From: an uncultured Pseudoxanthomonas sp.
GTDB taxonomy: Bacteria; Pseudomonadota; Gammaproteobacteria; Xanthomonadales; Xanthomonadaceae
NCBI RefSeq assembly: GCF_946886695.1
Contig: NZ_CAMPJD010000016.1
Location: 16,573 to 80,572 of the forward strand
Reading direction: 5' to 3'
DNA: 64,000 bases
Positions 1 through 9,101 of the stretch are shown here, piece by piece (the stretch's first letter is position 1; every line of letters begins with the position of its first letter). The position numbers were made by a program, and so were the translations under genes. Below the pieces are notes generated by a model that did no database searches, was not told the DNA's origin, and saw nothing but the letters and a program-made list of their open reading frames with translations.

Positions 1-1
1 C

Positions 2-2014
2 TCGCTGGGCGTGGTGCTGTACGAACTGATCGCGGACACCAAACCGTATCGCCTGCGCCGGCAGACCGACGCCGAATGGGAGCAGGCGATCCTCGCCGTC
101 GAGCCGTTGAAGCCCTCGGTGGCGACACTGCGCACCACCGACGGCAGCCGCAACCGATGCCCGGATGCCCGCCGGAACGCACGCAGGCTGGCCGGCGACC
201 TGGACAACATCGCGCTCAAGGCCCTGCAGAAGGCGCCGGAGCAGCGCTACCCGTCCGTCGAAGCGATGTCGCAGGACCTGCGGCGGCACATCGAGGGGCG
301 CCCCGTGCTGGCGCGCCCCCAGAGCGTGGGCTACCGGCTGCACAAGTACCTCATCCGGCAACGCTGGACACTCGCCTTCGGCGGCCTGGCGGCTGCCGTG
401 CTGGTGACCGCGCTGGCGGTGAGCCTCTGGCAGGGCCGCCAGGCGATGCGCGAGGCGGCGCGTGCGCAGGCCATGCAGAATTTCGTGATCGGCCTGTTCG
501 ACAATGCCAGCGCGTCGCAACAGGGCAACACCTTCGATGCGCGCGAGCTGCTGGCGGCCGGCGAACGGCGCGGCGCACGCGAACTCGCCAACCAGCCACG
601 CGCGCAGGCAGAACTCCTGGGCGTGATCGCCCGCCTGCGGCTGGGCCTGGGCGACTACCACGAGTCGCTGGCGCTGCTGGAAAAGCAGGCGCGGGTACTC
701 GCGACAGCGAACGATGCGCCCGACAGCCTGCGCCTGCAGGCCGCGACCCAGCACGGACGCGTACTGCGCCTGCTCGGGCGTTCGCGCCAATGCGTGCAGG
801 TGATGGCACCGATGGAAGCGCGGCTGGCATCGCTCGATTCCCGGTTGCCGCTTCCGGTGGCCGAGTTCCGGTCGCAGAACGGACGCTGCCGTGCCGACGC
901 GGGTGAGAAACAGGTGGCGCGGCAGATGTTCGACGGCTCGCTGGAGATCCGCCGCGCCCTGAAGGACGAAGCGGGCGTAGCGGAAAACATGCGCGACCTG
1001 GCCCAGCTGGATGTCGAACTTGGCAACGCCGACGCCGGCGCGCGTGGCTACCGCGCCGCACTGGCACACCTGCAGGCACACGGCCATGCACGTCATACGC
1101 TGGCCATCGAGATCCAGCGCAGCCTGGCATTGCTGTACCGCAACCGCGGCGATACGGATGCGGCGCTGGCCTCGTTCCAGCGCGCGCGCGCGCTGTCCGA
1201 GGACATCCACGGCGCGCGTCATCCGCTCACCCAGGCCCTGCGCCGCCACATCGCGGCCGTGCAGGTCGACCTGGGCCAGCTGCGTGAAGCCGACGAGGAA
1301 CTTGGACGCCTGCATGCGATGACGCTGGAGTCACTGGGCCCGCAGCACCGCGACACGGCGTCGAGCTGGAATTCGATGGGCATCATCGCGTGGGAGCGGG
1401 GCGACAACGAGACTGCGGTACGCAATGTCGCCCGGGCCGTCGGCATCTGGCGCAGCAGCGAGAGCCTGCAGATCCTGCCCGGCGGCCTGTTCAATTACGG
1501 CATGGTCCTGCACAGCGCTGGCCGCTACGACGAGGCGCTGGCGGCGCTGGAAGAATCGCGGCGGATGCGGGTGGCGACCATCGGCGCCAGCCATGCATTG
1601 ATCGGCGAGACGGACCGCATGATCGGCGAAGTGCTGGCCGCCAAGGGTGACCTTCGCGGCGCCAGCGCGCGCTTCGATCGCGCCGTGCGCCTGACCCGCG
1701 TGGGCTTCGGTCCGGAGCATCCGCGCACCTGGTTCGCCGAACTGTCCATGGCCCGTCACCTGACGCGGCTGGGGCGCCCGCAGGACGCCGTCGCCCCACT
1801 GGAAGGACTGACGCGTCATGAGGGTGGCGGCAGCGAAGCGCCGAAGCTGCGCTGGCTCGCCCGCGCCTATCTGGCCGAAGCGCGTTGCGGCATGGGCGAG
1901 AAGGAACGCGCGCGGCGCGAGTTGGATGCCCTTGCGGGAGAACTTCGCAGCGCACTGCCTGATGGCGGCATCATTCCGCGCGAGGTCACCGACCTGCGCA
2001 CCGCCTGCCGTTGA
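2..2014 (+). CDS. Receptor-type Ser/Thr protein kinase with TPR region (5' partial)
   Basis: The gene enters from the left edge; only the end of the kinase domain is present. The first visible residues read SLGVVLYEL, a hallmark of late bacterial Hanks-type kinase domains, followed by the DLDNIALKAL and RYPSVEAMSQDL stretch of the last helices. A transmembrane helix follows at about residues 121-143 of the visible part, and then some 500 residues of helical TPR-like repeats (for example RLRLGLGDYHESLALLEKQ and SLALLYRNRGDTDAALASF). The arrangement is a cytoplasmic kinase, one membrane span and a TPR domain beyond it. The gene at 53985 has the same plan and is probably a paralogue. Substrates cannot be read from the sequence. 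The gene converges on tdk with only 6 bp between stop codons. Confidence 0.85.
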   Translation, partial: SLGVVLYELIADTKPYRLRRQTDAEWEQAILAVEPLKPSVATLRTTDGSRNRCPDARRNARRLAGDLDNIALKALQKAPEQRYPSVEAMSQDLRRHIEGRPVLARPQSVGYRLHKYLIRQRWTLAFGGLAAAVLVTALAVSLWQGRQAMREAARAQAMQNFVIGLFDNASASQQGNTFDARELLAAGERRGARELANQPRAQAELLGVIARLRLGLGDYHESLALLEKQARVLATANDAPDSLRLQAATQHGRVLRLLGRSRQCVQVMAPMEARLASLDSRLPLPVAEFRSQNGRCRADAGEKQVARQMFDGSLEIRRALKDEAGVAENMRDLAQLDVELGNADAGARGYRAALAHLQAHGHARHTLAIEIQRSLALLYRNRGDTDAALASFQRARALSEDIHGARHPLTQALRRHIAAVQVDLGQLREADEELGRLHAMTLESLGPQHRDTASSWNSMGIIAWERGDNETAVRNVARAVGIWRSSESLQILPGGLFNYGMVLHSAGRYDEALAALEESRRMRVATIGASHALIGETDRMIGEVLAAKGDLRGASARFDRAVRLTRVGFGPEHPRTWFAELSMARHLTRLGRPQDAVAPLEGLTRHEGGGSEAPKLRWLARAYLAEARCGMGEKERARRELDALAGELRSALPDGGIIPREVTDLRTACR

Positions 2015-2020
2015 AGCAGG

Positions 2021-2644
2021 TCACTCCAGCAACAACCCCGGCTGTTGCGGATCGATGCGACCTTCGCCGCGTGCGATCTTCTTGAACTCCGCGCGACTGA
2101 CCGAGACATAGCGTTCGTTGCCACCGATCTCCACCTGCGGCCCATCCTGCACGGCGAGCCCCTGCTCATTGACCCGCACGGTCATGATGGCCTTCTTGCC
2201 GGTGTGGCAGATGGTCTTGATCTCGCTGATCTCGTCCGCCCAGGCCAGCAGGTACTGGCTGCCTTCGAACAGCTCGCCGCGGAAGTCGGTGCGCAGGCCG
2301 TAACACAGCACGGGGATGCGCAGCGCGTCCACCACCTCGCTGAGCTGCCAGACCTGGGCGCGGCTGAGGAACTGCGCTTCATCCACCAGTACGCAATCGA
2401 GCTTGCCGTGCGCGGCAATGTCATCGCGAATCAGGCGTTCGAGGTCATCATCGCGCTCGAACGCCACCGCATCGGCACGCAGACCGATGCGCGACGCCAC
2501 CACGCCGGCTCCGGCACGGTCGTCCAGCCGCGGGGTCAGGATTGCCACGCGCATTCCGCGCTCGCGGTAGTTGTGCGCCGACTGCAGCAGCGTGGTGGTC
2601 TTGCCGGCGTTCATCGCCGAATAGTAGAAATAGAGCTTGGCCAT
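2021..2644 (-). CDS. tdk: Thymidine kinase
   Basis: Phosphorylates thymidine to dTMP in the cytoplasmic pyrimidine salvage pathway. The 207-residue product matches the usual length of type II thymidine kinases. The P-loop NAGKTTTL is at residues 12-19, and the Walker B/catalytic segment [10 protein letters not shown] is near residues 85-94, with E89 in the place of the catalytic base. The C-terminal lasso ends with the YVS motif and GEGRI. The zinc-ribbon cysteines of the Escherichia coli type are mostly missing: where CxxC would be there is ICHTG, and the second pair is replaced by [15 protein letters not shown] box lies 6 nt before the ATG, so the mRNA may be leaderless. Confidence 0.95.
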   Translation of the reverse strand: MAKLYFYYSAMNAGKTTTLLQSAHNYRERGMRVAILTPRLDDRAGAGVVASRIGLRADAVAFERDDDLERLIRDDIAAHGKLDCVLVDEAQFLSRAQVWQLSEVVDALRIPVLCYGLRTDFRGELFEGSQYLLAWADEISEIKTICHTGKKAIMTVRVNEQGLAVQDGPQVEIGGNERYVSVSRAEFKKIARGEGRIDPQQPGLLLE

Positions 2645-2650
2645 GCCGCC

Positions 2651-2656
2651 ATTGTA
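2651..2656 (-). promoter_or_regulatory. -10 box of tdk (leaderless layout)
   Basis: Read on the minus strand the box is TACAAT, separated by 6 nt (GGCGGC) from the tdk ATG. The distance would place the transcription start at or next to the start codon. No convincing -35 box is seen. Confidence 0.5.
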
Positions 2657-2675
2657 AAACGGGCGGGCGCCCCGC

Positions 2676-3383
2676 TTATCCGCCTTCGGGCGGCTTCATC
2701 GGCTCCACTTCGCCCACGTCGACCTTGCCTCTCATGGGCGCCTTCCAGATCGCGTCCTGCAGCCGCCAGTAGTGCTCCGGCTGCCAGTACTTGCGGTCGT
2801 AGTACTGGTCGCCCCGCACCGTCATGCCGGTGCCGGCCAGCGGCCCGGTGTGGGGAATGATGGTGAGGTTGCCCACGTAGCCGACGCGGCTGCCGGTCAT
2901 GTTGCGCGTGGCCCGCCGCAGGATCTTTTCCAGCCGCGGCTTGGCCGCCTCATCGCCGTATTCGGCCAGGATCGCCTGCCCGCGCTCGATGGCCTCCTTG
3001 CGCTGCACGTCGTCCAGCCGCGCCCAGTAGAACTCGCGCTGGGCGAGGAAGTCCGGATAGAGCCGTTCGGCCGCGATGTCCATCCATGCGTAGGCGATGG
3101 CGCGATCCTGCGCGACCCCGGTGCCCTGCCAGTACATGTCCGCGATGATCGCCTGCGAGGGCTTGTCGGCATGGAAGGCCGCGCGCTTGAACCGTTCCAG
3201 CGCGCCGGCATAGTCCTGCCGTTCGTAAGCGCGCGCGCCCTCCGACCGCCACCGCAGGTCCGGGTGCGCGGCCAGGAAGCCTTCGGTCAACACCGCCTGA
3301 TCGAGCTTCGGCTCCTGGGCCGTCGCCGGCCGCATCGGCAACAGGGCCACCATGACCAGCACACAGCAACGGAAGGCATTCAT
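2676..3383 (-). CDS. Secreted Sel1-like repeat protein, function unknown
   Basis: A 235-residue protein when started at the ATG at 3383, which opens a typical signal peptide (MNAFRCC, hydrophobic core, ATA cleavage site near residue 22-23). The longer reading upstream is basic and unlike coding sequence. The mature protein contains a Sel1/TPR-like segment ([18 protein letters not shown] followed by [25 protein letters not shown]), the pattern of alpha-alpha repeats that bind partner proteins. The C-terminal half is polar and ends in a proline-rich EPMKPPEGG tail. Periplasmic or extracellular location is inferred. It lies 31 bp upstream of tdk on the same strand but tdk has its own promoter-like box. 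No catalytic motif is visible. Confidence 0.7.
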   Translation of the reverse strand: MNAFRCCVLVMVALLPMRPATAQEPKLDQAVLTEGFLAAHPDLRWRSEGARAYERQDYAGALERFKRAAFHADKPSQAIIADMYWQGTGVAQDRAIAYAWMDIAAERLYPDFLAQREFYWARLDDVQRKEAIERGQAILAEYGDEAAKPRLEKILRRATRNMTGSRVGYVGNLTIIPHTGPLAGTGMTVRGDQYYDRKYWQPEHYWRLQDAIWKAPMRGKVDVGEVEPMKPPEGG

Positions 3384-3480
3384 GGCGGTACGCCTGCATC
3401 CGGAAGCCTGGAGTGTCGACATGCTAGGAGAAGCAGGGCGCCGTTGTCTGTAAACTGATGGCCTACGCAGAAGTACTCCC

Positions 3481-5457
3481 ATGCACGGTCTCAACCCCCC
3501 CCAACGCGCCGCCGTCCTTCACAGCAAGGGCCCCTTGCTGGTGCTCGCGGGCGCCGGCAGCGGCAAGACGCGTGTGATCGTGGAGAAGATCGCGCACCTG
3601 ATCGCCGGCAATCACTTCCCGGCGCGCCGGATCGCAGCGATCACCTTTACCAACAAGTCCGCCAAGGAAATGCGGGAACGCGTGTCCAAGCGGATCAAGG
3701 GCGACGCGGCCGAAGGGCTGACGATCTGCACCTTCCATGCGCTCGGGCTGAAGTTCCTGCAGATCGAACACGCCGCCGTGGGCCTCAAGCGTGGCTTCTC
3801 CATCTTCGACGCCGACGACGCCAGTGCACAGGTGAAAGACCTGATGTACGGTGCCAAGCCCGACGACGTGGAAGCGGCGAAGAACCTGATCTCCCGCGCG
3901 AAGAACGCCGGCCTGTCGCCCGAAGAGGCCCTTGCCGAAGCACGCACCAACCGCGAGAAGGAAGCCGCACTGCTGTACCAGCGCTACCAGGACCGGCTGA
4001 CCACGTTCAATGCGGTGGACTTCGACGACCTGATCCGCCTGCCGGTGCAGATCCTGGAGAACAATCCCGAAATCACCGCGGCATGGCGCGAGCGGATCGG
4101 CTACCTGCTGGTCGACGAATGCCAGGACACCAACGACGCGCAATACCGCCTGCTGAAAGCCATCGCCGGTGAACGCGGCGACTTCACCTGCGTGGGCGAC
4201 GACGACCAGAGCATCTACGCGTGGCGCGGCGCGAACCCCGACAACCTGTTGCAGATGGCGAAGGACTACCCGGCTCTGCAGATCGTCAAGCTGGAGCAGA
4301 ACTACCGTTGCAGCAACCGCGTACTGCGCGCGGCCAATGCGTTGATCGCCAACAATCCGCACGAACATCCGAAGGCGCTGTGGAGCGATCAGGCAGATGG
4401 CGAGCGCATCCGCGTTTGGGAATGCCGCGACAATGAGCACGAGGCGGAGAAGGTCGCCGCTGAGATCTCGTTCGTGCATGCATCCAAGAGCGCGGCGTGG
4501 AGCGACTTCTGCATCCTGTTCCGCGGCAACCATCAGTCGCGCGCGCTGGAAAAGGCGCTGCAGCTGCTGCGTATTCCCTACCACCTGACCGGCGGCACCG
4601 CGTTCCTGGAGCGGCAGGAAGTGAAGGACGCGATGTCGTGGCTGCGCCTGCTGGTGAACCCGGACGATGACGCCGCCTTCCTGCGTGCCGTGCAGTCGCC
4701 CAAGCGCGAAGTCGGCGCCACGTCGCTGGCGAAACTCGCCGAGATGGCGCAGCACGCACACCTGCCGCTGTCACGCGCGGCCGAGTCGATGGGCGCACTG
4801 AAGGCGCTGCCACCACGCGCGGCCAATGGCCTCAGTGCCTTTGTCGACATCATCCGCGACCTGCGCCGGCATGCCGAGGAACTGCCGCCTGCCGACCTGG
4901 TGCGCCGATTGAGCGAACGCTCCGGGCTGCTCGCCGACCTGCGCGCGCAGTGCAAGGACGAAGCCTCGTTCCAGCGCCGCCGCGCCAACCTGGACGAACT
5001 GGCGGACTGGTTCGAAGGGGGTCCGCGTGGCAGTTCGGCCGGCGACCTCGCCGCCCAGCTCGCGCTGCTGTCGCGCAACGACAAGGACGACGGCGGCAAC
5101 CAGGTGCGCCTGATGAGCCTGCACGCAGCGAAGGGACTGGAGTTCCGCTACGTCTTCATCGTCGGTTGCGAGGACGGCACGCTGCCGCACGAGACCAGCG
5201 TGGAGGAAGGCAACCTGCAGGAAGAGCGGCGCCTGATGTACGTGGGGATCACCCGCGCCAAGGAACAGCTGTGGCTGAGCCACAACCGCGAAACGCGTCG
5301 CTTCGGCGAACGCCTGCGCCTGCAGCCCAGCCGCTTCATCGATGAACTGCCTGCCGACGAACTCCAGCGCGACGGTGCAGACCCGGTGGCGGATGCGGAA
5401 CGCAAGAAGGAGCGCGCCAGCGCCGGCCTGGCCGCGATCCAGGCGATGTTCGACTGA
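3481..5457 (+). CDS. rep: ATP-dependent DNA helicase Rep
   Basis: Superfamily 1A helicase that translocates 3' to 5' and helps forks pass protein blocks. Motifs occur in the expected order over 658 residues: Q motif and Walker A AGAGSGKT (residues 23-30), Walker B VDECQDTND near 211-219, GDDDQSIYAWRG near 240, QNYRCSNRVLRAAN, the MSLHAAKGLEF motif V segment and YVGITRAKEQLWLS motif VI. The length and the GDDDQ form fit Rep better than UvrD, which is usually longer. The ATG at 3481 begins MHGLNPPQRAAV, the normal Rep N-terminus. A TAAACT -10-like box lies about 30 nt upstream. Confident identification. Confidence 0.95.
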   Translation: MHGLNPPQRAAVLHSKGPLLVLAGAGSGKTRVIVEKIAHLIAGNHFPARRIAAITFTNKSAKEMRERVSKRIKGDAAEGLTICTFHALGLKFLQIEHAAVGLKRGFSIFDADDASAQVKDLMYGAKPDDVEAAKNLISRAKNAGLSPEEALAEARTNREKEAALLYQRYQDRLTTFNAVDFDDLIRLPVQILENNPEITAAWRERIGYLLVDECQDTNDAQYRLLKAIAGERGDFTCVGDDDQSIYAWRGANPDNLLQMAKDYPALQIVKLEQNYRCSNRVLRAANALIANNPHEHPKALWSDQADGERIRVWECRDNEHEAEKVAAEISFVHASKSAAWSDFCILFRGNHQSRALEKALQLLRIPYHLTGGTAFLERQEVKDAMSWLRLLVNPDDDAAFLRAVQSPKREVGATSLAKLAEMAQHAHLPLSRAAESMGALKALPPRAANGLSAFVDIIRDLRRHAEELPPADLVRRLSERSGLLADLRAQCKDEASFQRRRANLDELADWFEGGPRGSSAGDLAAQLALLSRNDKDDGGNQVRLMSLHAAKGLEFRYVFIVGCEDGTLPHETSVEEGNLQEERRLMYVGITRAKEQLWLSHNRETRRFGERLRLQPSRFIDELPADELQRDGADPVADAERKKERASAGLAAIQAMFD

Positions 5458-5515
5458 GCCACGCAGCGCGTGCTTGCGCTACGCTGCGCGGCATCGCAGG
5501 CAAGCGGAGCGCGAC

Positions 5516-5902
5516 ATGACACGCGACAGCAGGATATGGCGGTGGATCGGATTCCTGATCGCCTTCGTCGGCGTAGGCTTCCCCTACTGGCAACTCGCCC
5601 CGGAACTGGCCGGGTTGCCGCGCGCCCTCTACGGCCCCGGGCTGGTGGCGGTCGGCGTGGTGGCCATGCTGCTGCGCGCATTCGGCACCGGGCGCTTCCT
5701 GCCACTGTGGCTGTTGATCGCGATGGCCGTGCCGGCCGCAGTCCTCGTGCGGCTCGGCCTGAACGCCCTGCGTGGCATGGAAGGTCCCGGCCTGGCAATC
5801 GCCGATGTCGCCGTCGGCCTGGTACTGGGATTGGCGACCGCCTTCATCGGCATGCTCGTCGGCAGCCTGTTCCTGCTGCGCAGCAGCCGGCGCCCCGGGT
5901 GA
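5516..5902 (+). CDS. Small four-helix membrane protein, unknown function
   Basis: A 128-residue protein starting at the ATG at 5516. An upstream extension of the frame overlaps rep and is arginine-rich, so it was rejected. Four hydrophobic segments are visible at about residues 7-25, 39-57, 62-81 and 93-121, with few charged residues between them; an inner-membrane location follows. No family motif is recognised. It follows rep by 58 bp on the same strand and could be co-transcribed with it and with the VOC gene behind it. Confidence 0.6.
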   Translation: MTRDSRIWRWIGFLIAFVGVGFPYWQLAPELAGLPRALYGPGLVAVGVVAMLLRAFGTGRFLPLWLLIAMAVPAAVLVRLGLNALRGMEGPGLAIADVAVGLVLGLATAFIGMLVGSLFLLRSSRRPG

Positions 5903-5936
5903 TGTCCTCCATTCGACCTACTGACAAGGTACACCT

Positions 5937-6311
5937 ATGACACCGCACCTGTCCGGAATCCGCCAGATCGCCATCACCGTGAGCGACGTGGAGGCTGCGC
6001 TGGGCTTCTATCGCGATGCACTGGGGCTGGCGTTCCTGTTCCAGCCCGCCGCGCAGCTGGCATTCCTTGATGCCGGCGGCATTCGCCTGATGCTGACCAC
6101 GCCGCAGGGCGCGGGCGCGGTGGGTGCCAACTCGATCCTCTACTTCACGGTGCAGGACATCGCCTCCACCCAGGCGACGCTGGTCGCGCGCGGCGCGACG
6201 GAAGAACGGCCACCACAACTCGCCGCACGCATGCCGGACCACGAACTCTGGACCGGTTTCCTGCGTGATCCGGACGGCAACCTGGTGGGATTGATGGAAG
6301 AGAAGCGCTGA
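5937..6311 (+). CDS. VOC-family (glyoxalase/bleomycin-resistance fold) protein
   Basis: The 124-residue product is one VOC module pair of beta-alpha-beta-beta-beta units: IRQIAITVSDVEAALGFYRDALGL at the N-terminus and the closing LRDPDGNLVGLMEEK, which supplies the conserved glutamate metal ligand. The first ligand position, usually His in HIAI, is Gln here (QIAI), and a His lies in MPDHELWTG. Family members include lyases, dioxygenases and binding proteins, so the reaction is not predictable. An AAGG ribosome-binding sequence precedes the ATG by a short spacer. It is 34 bp downstream of the small membrane-protein gene. Confidence 0.8.
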   Translation: MTPHLSGIRQIAITVSDVEAALGFYRDALGLAFLFQPAAQLAFLDAGGIRLMLTTPQGAGAVGANSILYFTVQDIASTQATLVARGATEERPPQLAARMPDHELWTGFLRDPDGNLVGLMEEKR

Positions 6312-6327
6312 CGCACCTCGGGTGCGC

Positions 6328-7764
6328 TCACCGCACCAGCGCGGGCGGCTCGCGCGCAGGCTCGGCGGACGAAGGCGGCGGAGGCGCCACGTGCAACGGT
6401 TGTTCCTCCCGCGCTGCCAGTTCCCGCGCGACATCCGCCTGGAACTGACGGGCCCACGGGCCGCGAAGGTATTCGCTGACGACGGCTGCCATCGGGTCGC
6501 CTCCGTTCGCCGCGCCTGCCCGTGACACCCGCTCCACGATCTCATTCAGCCCGGGCCAGAGGGAGCGATCCCCAGCCTCGTCGACATGTCCGCCCCCGGC
6601 CTTCTCTGGCGCCTGCAGCGATGTCCCGGTCCGGCGCTCGATCCGCGCATCGAGCGCCTCGTCGATCGGCTGCTTGCGGTTGCAGTCGTCGACCACGCTG
6701 CGCCGGCAAAGCTGTTCCGGCGCCAGCGTGTCCACATGGTCGCGCACGCCGTCCCGGTCGTAGCCACGCGTGCCGTACATGCCACCCATGTGCTGGTCGG
6801 AGCGATGGATCACGTACTGGTCAGGGTCCTCCGGAAGCGGACGCTTCTCCAGATAGGGTGTGTCGCTGAGCCGGTTGAGGAACTCCACGCCCAGATTGAA
6901 GCTCAGCGTGCCCAAGCCGTTGCGCTGGTACGTATCGCCGATGTCGCTATGGCAACCCGCCACCCATGCGTTGTAGTTGCGATGGTCTTCGCTGAAACCC
7001 GGGGAAACATGCTGGCTGGAGGGGAAAAGGTCGCGGCGCTCATGCTGTGCCGTGATCTGCAAGGTGGACAGCGTCGAGGGCGGAAGGCGCCGGTCGTGCT
7101 CCTCGACCCCCGTCGACACGGGATCAAAGAGCAACGCGACTTGCGGCGTTCTCCCCGGCTCCACGAGCAGGGGACGGTCCGCATACTGGATGCTCACGAT
7201 GAGTTTTTCCGCGTCACGCTCCACCTTCACGCCCATCGGATCGCGGATGCCTCGCTCGTGCACCATGCGCTCCAGAGCCGCAATCCCCTCCCCCCCACGG
7301 CTGAAACCCACGCCCGCAATCCGGATCTGCGCCCGGGGATCTTCATCGAGCCATTTCTTAGCCTGCTCGCAAAGCTGCAGATAGGCCGTCTCGACCCGCT
7401 CATCGAATGTATGGCCGAAGCGGCCGTCCCACAGCTTTTCAGGCTTCTTAAGTAGGCCATTCTGGGTATAGGTGCCCTCTACATATCCCGCTGCGATGCG
7501 CGCCGGCTTTCTTTCTTCGATCTGGTCATACAGCTTGGCGACGGCGCTCCATTTCTCTGGCTCGTCGTCGAACATGCTATTGCCGGTACCGTCCATCGTC
7601 GCAACATACAGTCGTTCGCGCGGACGATCTTCCCGAAGGAGAACAGGGATACGGAGCTGCGTCAAAGCCTCCTCGGCGCTACGATAACTCTCGGGACCCT
7701 CGGCACCGACAATCTCGATGTCGACACCGCCATCGCGCGGCTGCGAGTTGTGGACTGAACCCAT
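6328..7764 (-). CDS. DUF2235/Tle1-like phospholipase, putative type VI effector
   Basis: A 478-residue alpha/beta hydrolase of the DUF2235 (T6SS Tle1-like) type. It has the early DGTGNSMF motif (residues 58-65) and a complete candidate triad: Ser155 in GVGFSRGG, Asp214 in LLFDPVSTG and His272 in AGCHSDIGDTY, the last matching the family's HSDIG signature. Known Tle1 proteins are phospholipases delivered into rival cells. No signal peptide is present, as expected for a T6SS cargo. The ATG at 7764 was chosen because AAGGAG lies 8 nt upstream; an in-frame GTG at 7773 overlaps that site. A lipoprotein gene sits 16 bp upstream in the same operon and is the candidate immunity protein. No vgrG, paar or T6SS structural gene is in the window. 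The last 25 residues are proline-rich. Confidence 0.75.
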   Translation of the reverse strand: MGSVHNSQPRDGGVDIEIVGAEGPESYRSAEEALTQLRIPVLLREDRPRERLYVATMDGTGNSMFDDEPEKWSAVAKLYDQIEERKPARIAAGYVEGTYTQNGLLKKPEKLWDGRFGHTFDERVETAYLQLCEQAKKWLDEDPRAQIRIAGVGFSRGGEGIAALERMVHERGIRDPMGVKVERDAEKLIVSIQYADRPLLVEPGRTPQVALLFDPVSTGVEEHDRRLPPSTLSTLQITAQHERRDLFPSSQHVSPGFSEDHRNYNAWVAGCHSDIGDTYQRNGLGTLSFNLGVEFLNRLSDTPYLEKRPLPEDPDQYVIHRSDQHMGGMYGTRGYDRDGVRDHVDTLAPEQLCRRSVVDDCNRKQPIDEALDARIERRTGTSLQAPEKAGGGHVDEAGDRSLWPGLNEIVERVSRAGAANGGDPMAAVVSEYLRGPWARQFQADVARELAAREEQPLHVAPPPPSSAEPAREPPALVR

Positions 7765-7780
7765 GACGAGCACTCCTTGC

Positions 7781-8395
7781 TCAGTACGTGCGGCTGAATA
7801 CCTTGATCAGGTCGTCGCGGAAATCACTGTGCGGACGATCCGGAAACTGCGGCTTCTTCAACGCGATCATGGCCCGCATGTAGACGTTGATGGTCCGATC
7901 GTTCACCTCCAGGATGATCCCAGGTGTCCCGCTGGTCGCAGGATCCAGGGCATCTTCCCGTGCGACATGGTGTCGTATCAACTCATCCCGGAAAATTTCA
8001 CCGATATCGATCTCGGCCTCAAGCGGCGCCCCGTCCTTAGAGCGCCAGGTGACGCGGGCCGGGGGCGGGAAGTTCGGGATGGGGCCACGGCCTGCACTCA
8101 GCAGCTTCTCGAGCGATCGCCCATACGATTCGACCGCGGGCGACGGCCTGTCTTCCGCTCCATGCCTGAAACCACGGTAGACGATCTCGCAGGATTGGGT
8201 GTCGAAGCAGTGGCCGCCGAAATAATGCGCCCTGAACTTCAGCGGCCATTCGGCGCCGACGTTGGTGTAGTGGCCCTCTGGCAGCGCCGAAGAAGGACCG
8301 GATGAGGTCGATGTGGACATGGTGGCGTGGCATCCTGTCGTGGCAACGGAGATCAGCGCGCTGGTGGCGAGGTTCCGGAGAAGGCGTCGTTCCAT
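7781..8395 (-). CDS. Putative lipoprotein, candidate immunity partner of the Tle1-like effector
   Basis: A 204-residue protein with a short basic N-terminus, a hydrophobic stretch and a cysteine at residue 22 (VATTGC), compatible with but not an ideal lipobox. The rest contains a GHYTNVGAEWPLKF beginning, two cysteines in HCFDTQSCEIV and a charged C-terminus. I do not recognise the family. Its place, 16 bp upstream of the lipase gene on the same strand, and its predicted periplasmic anchoring match known Tle-immunity pairs, in which a periplasmic lipoprotein blocks the phospholipase. The immunity role is inferred from position only. Confidence 0.6.
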   Translation of the reverse strand: MERRLLRNLATSALISVATTGCHATMSTSTSSGPSSALPEGHYTNVGAEWPLKFRAHYFGGHCFDTQSCEIVYRGFRHGAEDRPSPAVESYGRSLEKLLSAGRGPIPNFPPPARVTWRSKDGAPLEAEIDIGEIFRDELIRHHVAREDALDPATSGTPGIILEVNDRTINVYMRAMIALKKPQFPDRPHSDFRDDLIKVFSRTY

Positions 8396-8555
8396 GATGG
8401 CATTCCTAGCCTGTCGGCGATGCCGACGTTAGCGTGGGTCGGCATTGCCTGCAATCATCGCTGGAAGGTATTCACATGAACCTGCTCTCTCATTTCCCTC
8501 GCGCTCGATGATGTGATCGATGCGAAAGTTGGAATGTGAGAAGCATAGGGGCAAC

Positions 8556-9098
8556 ATGAACATGGCGAGCGATGCACGATTGACACTGCTGGCGTCGTAC
8601 AACCAATGGATGAACCGGCGCCTGTACGATGCGGCCGCGACATTGCCGGATGAAACGCTGGCCGAGGATCGCGGCGCGTTCTTCGGTTCCGTGCTTGGCA
8701 CGCTGAATCATCTGGTCGTGGCCGACACGATCTGGCTCAAGCGGTTCGCATCCGCCACGGACGCCTCGGATGTGCTCGCCGCACTGGACGACACCTCGAT
8801 GCCGACCGCACTCGACGCCATGCCTTACCCGACGCTTCCAGCGCTGCGCGCCCGGCGCGAATGGCTGGATGCATTGATCCTGCGCTGGGTGGACACGCTC
8901 ACGCCGGCACAGTTGTCGTCCCGCCTGACTTACACCAATACGAAGGGAGCCACGTTCACGCGCAACGTCGAGGGGCTGCTCACGCACCTGTTCAACCACC
9001 AGACCCATCACCGTGGGCAGGTCACCACCTTGCTGTCGCAAGCGGGTGTCGAAGTGGGCGTGACCGACCTGCTGACGCTGGTGCCGGACGAAGGCTGA
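8556..9098 (+). CDS. DinB-family putative metal-dependent protein
   Basis: A 180-residue four-helix-bundle protein. The DinB/YfiT metal site is visible as three histidines: LNHLVVADTIW in helix 2 and FNHQTHHRGQ near the C-terminus (HxxxH). Most relatives are uncharacterised; some are thiol transferases or hydrolases. The ATG at 8556 begins MNMASDARLTLLASYNQWMN, the usual family start; an ATG 36 nt upstream is in frame but lacks conserved residues. It is transcribed away from the effector operon, with 160 bp between the two starts. Confidence 0.85.
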   Translation: MNMASDARLTLLASYNQWMNRRLYDAAATLPDETLAEDRGAFFGSVLGTLNHLVVADTIWLKRFASATDASDVLAALDDTSMPTALDAMPYPTLPALRARREWLDALILRWVDTLTPAQLSSRLTYTNTKGATFTRNVEGLLTHLFNHQTHHRGQVTTLLSQAGVEVGVTDLLTLVPDEG

Positions 9099-9101
9099 CG
9101 C

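Noticed and set aside
3463..4761. Antisense frame opposite rep
   Set aside because: Shadow of the helicase gene; all conserved helicase motifs are on the plus strand.
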